A DNA stretch of 8,032 nt from Rhodospirillales bacterium. GTDB lineage: Bacteria; Pseudomonadota; Alphaproteobacteria; Rhodospirillales; JAOUPW01. The notes under the pieces were generated by a model. That model searched no databases. It worked only from the letters and a program-made list of their open reading frames with translations, and had not been told where the DNA came from. The DNA lies in the NCBI GenBank assembly GCA_029879665.1, contig JAOUPW010000065.1, forward strand, positions 1-8,032. Direction: 5' to 3'. Below, piece by piece: positions 7,594 to 8,032 of this stretch. How positions within the stretch are numbered: position 1 is the first letter of the stretch; every line of letters starts with the position of its first letter. A program made the position numbers and the translations under genes.

Positions 7594-8007
7594 ATGATCA
7601 CAGCCTGCCCAGGATATTGCAAAAGCCCGAAACTCCTGCATGTGCTTGCCGCGGTGGCATTGATTTTCGGTGCCGCGTCCGTTTTTTCCGGCGGACAGGT
7701 TCTGTTCGGCCCCGAAGAAAAGCGCCTTGCCGCGGGGAATTACGTTCCCTTCGTGGTCTGGTTTAATTTTGTCGCCGGGTTCGCATATATGGCGGCCGCA
7801 GTGGGACTGTTTCTGCGTACCAAGTGGGGGGCATATCTTTCGCAGGCGATCGCGGTGGCGACGGCGGTGATCTTTGCCGTGCTTGCGGTTCACATTTCCA
7901 CCGGCGGCGCTTTTGAGGCCAGAACCGTAGGTGCCATGACTTTGCGAACCGGGGTGTGGTTGGTCATCGCGTTCGTGGCCCGGCAGGGTTTAATGCGCAA
8001 GGGGTGA
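7594..8007 (+). CDS. Four-helix integral membrane protein of unknown function
   Basis: I cannot name this 137-residue protein. It has four hydrophobic segments, at about 14-33, 51-73, 81-101 and 112-131, with short basic ends (RTKWG at 75-79, RKG at the C-terminus). A central segment VWFNFVAGFAYMAAAVGL and the stretch ARTVGAMTLRTGVW have the look of a conserved family. His16 lies in helix 1 and His100 at the end of helix 3; whether they bind a cofactor cannot be told. C5 and C9 form a CPGYC pair near the N-terminus. The start is firm: AAGGAG at 7580-7585, eight bases before the ATG. No promoter or terminator is evident in the 56 bases after the cytochrome gene, so the two genes are probably co-transcribed. 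The membrane location next to an anchored cytochrome suggests a partner role, which is inference only. Confidence 0.8.
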   Translation: MITACPGYCKSPKLLHVLAAVALIFGAASVFSGGQVLFGPEEKRLAAGNYVPFVVWFNFVAGFAYMAAAVGLFLRTKWGAYLSQAIAVATAVIFAVLAVHISTGGAFEARTVGAMTLRTGVWLVIAFVARQGLMRKG

Positions 8008-8032
8008 TATAATAATCGGGCCGGATTCGCCA

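Noticed and set aside
8008..8013. Perfect TATAAT after the last stop codon
   Set aside because: No acceptable -35 box lies 16-18 bp upstream and the downstream sequence is cut by the window edge, so a promoter cannot be supported.

Overview
The window looks like chromosomal DNA from a GC-rich proteobacterium, most likely an alphaproteobacterium of the Rhodospirillales kind. That placement is an inference from the gene families, the GC-rich third positions and the mix of a 7TM-DISM cyclic-di-GMP enzyme with a cytochrome c'-like protein; no rRNA or tRNA is present to confirm it.

Layout. Bases 1-1795 (minus strand) hold most of a RecQ-type DNA helicase whose C-terminal HRDC domain runs off the left edge. 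An AT-rich divergent intergenic region separates it from a plus-strand membrane diguanylate cyclase (2047-3750: signal peptide, periplasmic sensor domain, seven membrane helices, GGDEF). A 12-bp-stem terminator at 3853-3880 lies between this gene and a run of minus-strand genes that converges on it.

That minus-strand block reads, in transcription order: a TetR-family regulator (7004-6393), an AzgA/NCS2 purine permease (6211-4916), a purine-type phosphoribosyltransferase (4849-4304), and a small cysteine-containing protein of unknown function (ending at 3920) whose 5' end appears to be frameshifted. Permease plus phosphoribosyltransferase form a purine import-and-salvage pair: the base is taken up and then converted to its nucleotide with PRPP. 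A strong hairpin with a short T run sits between those two genes and probably lowers expression of the second.

Divergent from the TetR gene are two plus-strand genes at 7079-8007: a membrane-anchored cytochrome c'-like protein with a C-terminal CVSCH haem site, and a four-helix membrane protein of unknown function. The 74-bp gap between the TetR gene and the cytochrome gene is packed with overlapping inverted repeats. It also carries a consensus -35 box placed so that the TetR mRNA would start at, or one or two bases from, its own ATG. This looks like an autoregulatory operator, and the regulator, cytochrome and membrane protein may form a small redox module.

Most of the window is ordinary housekeeping and signalling DNA. 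I found no clear new multi-gene system, mobile element, CRISPR array or RNA gene. The points most worth checking are the TetR/cytochrome locus with its operator and the frameshifted small gene.
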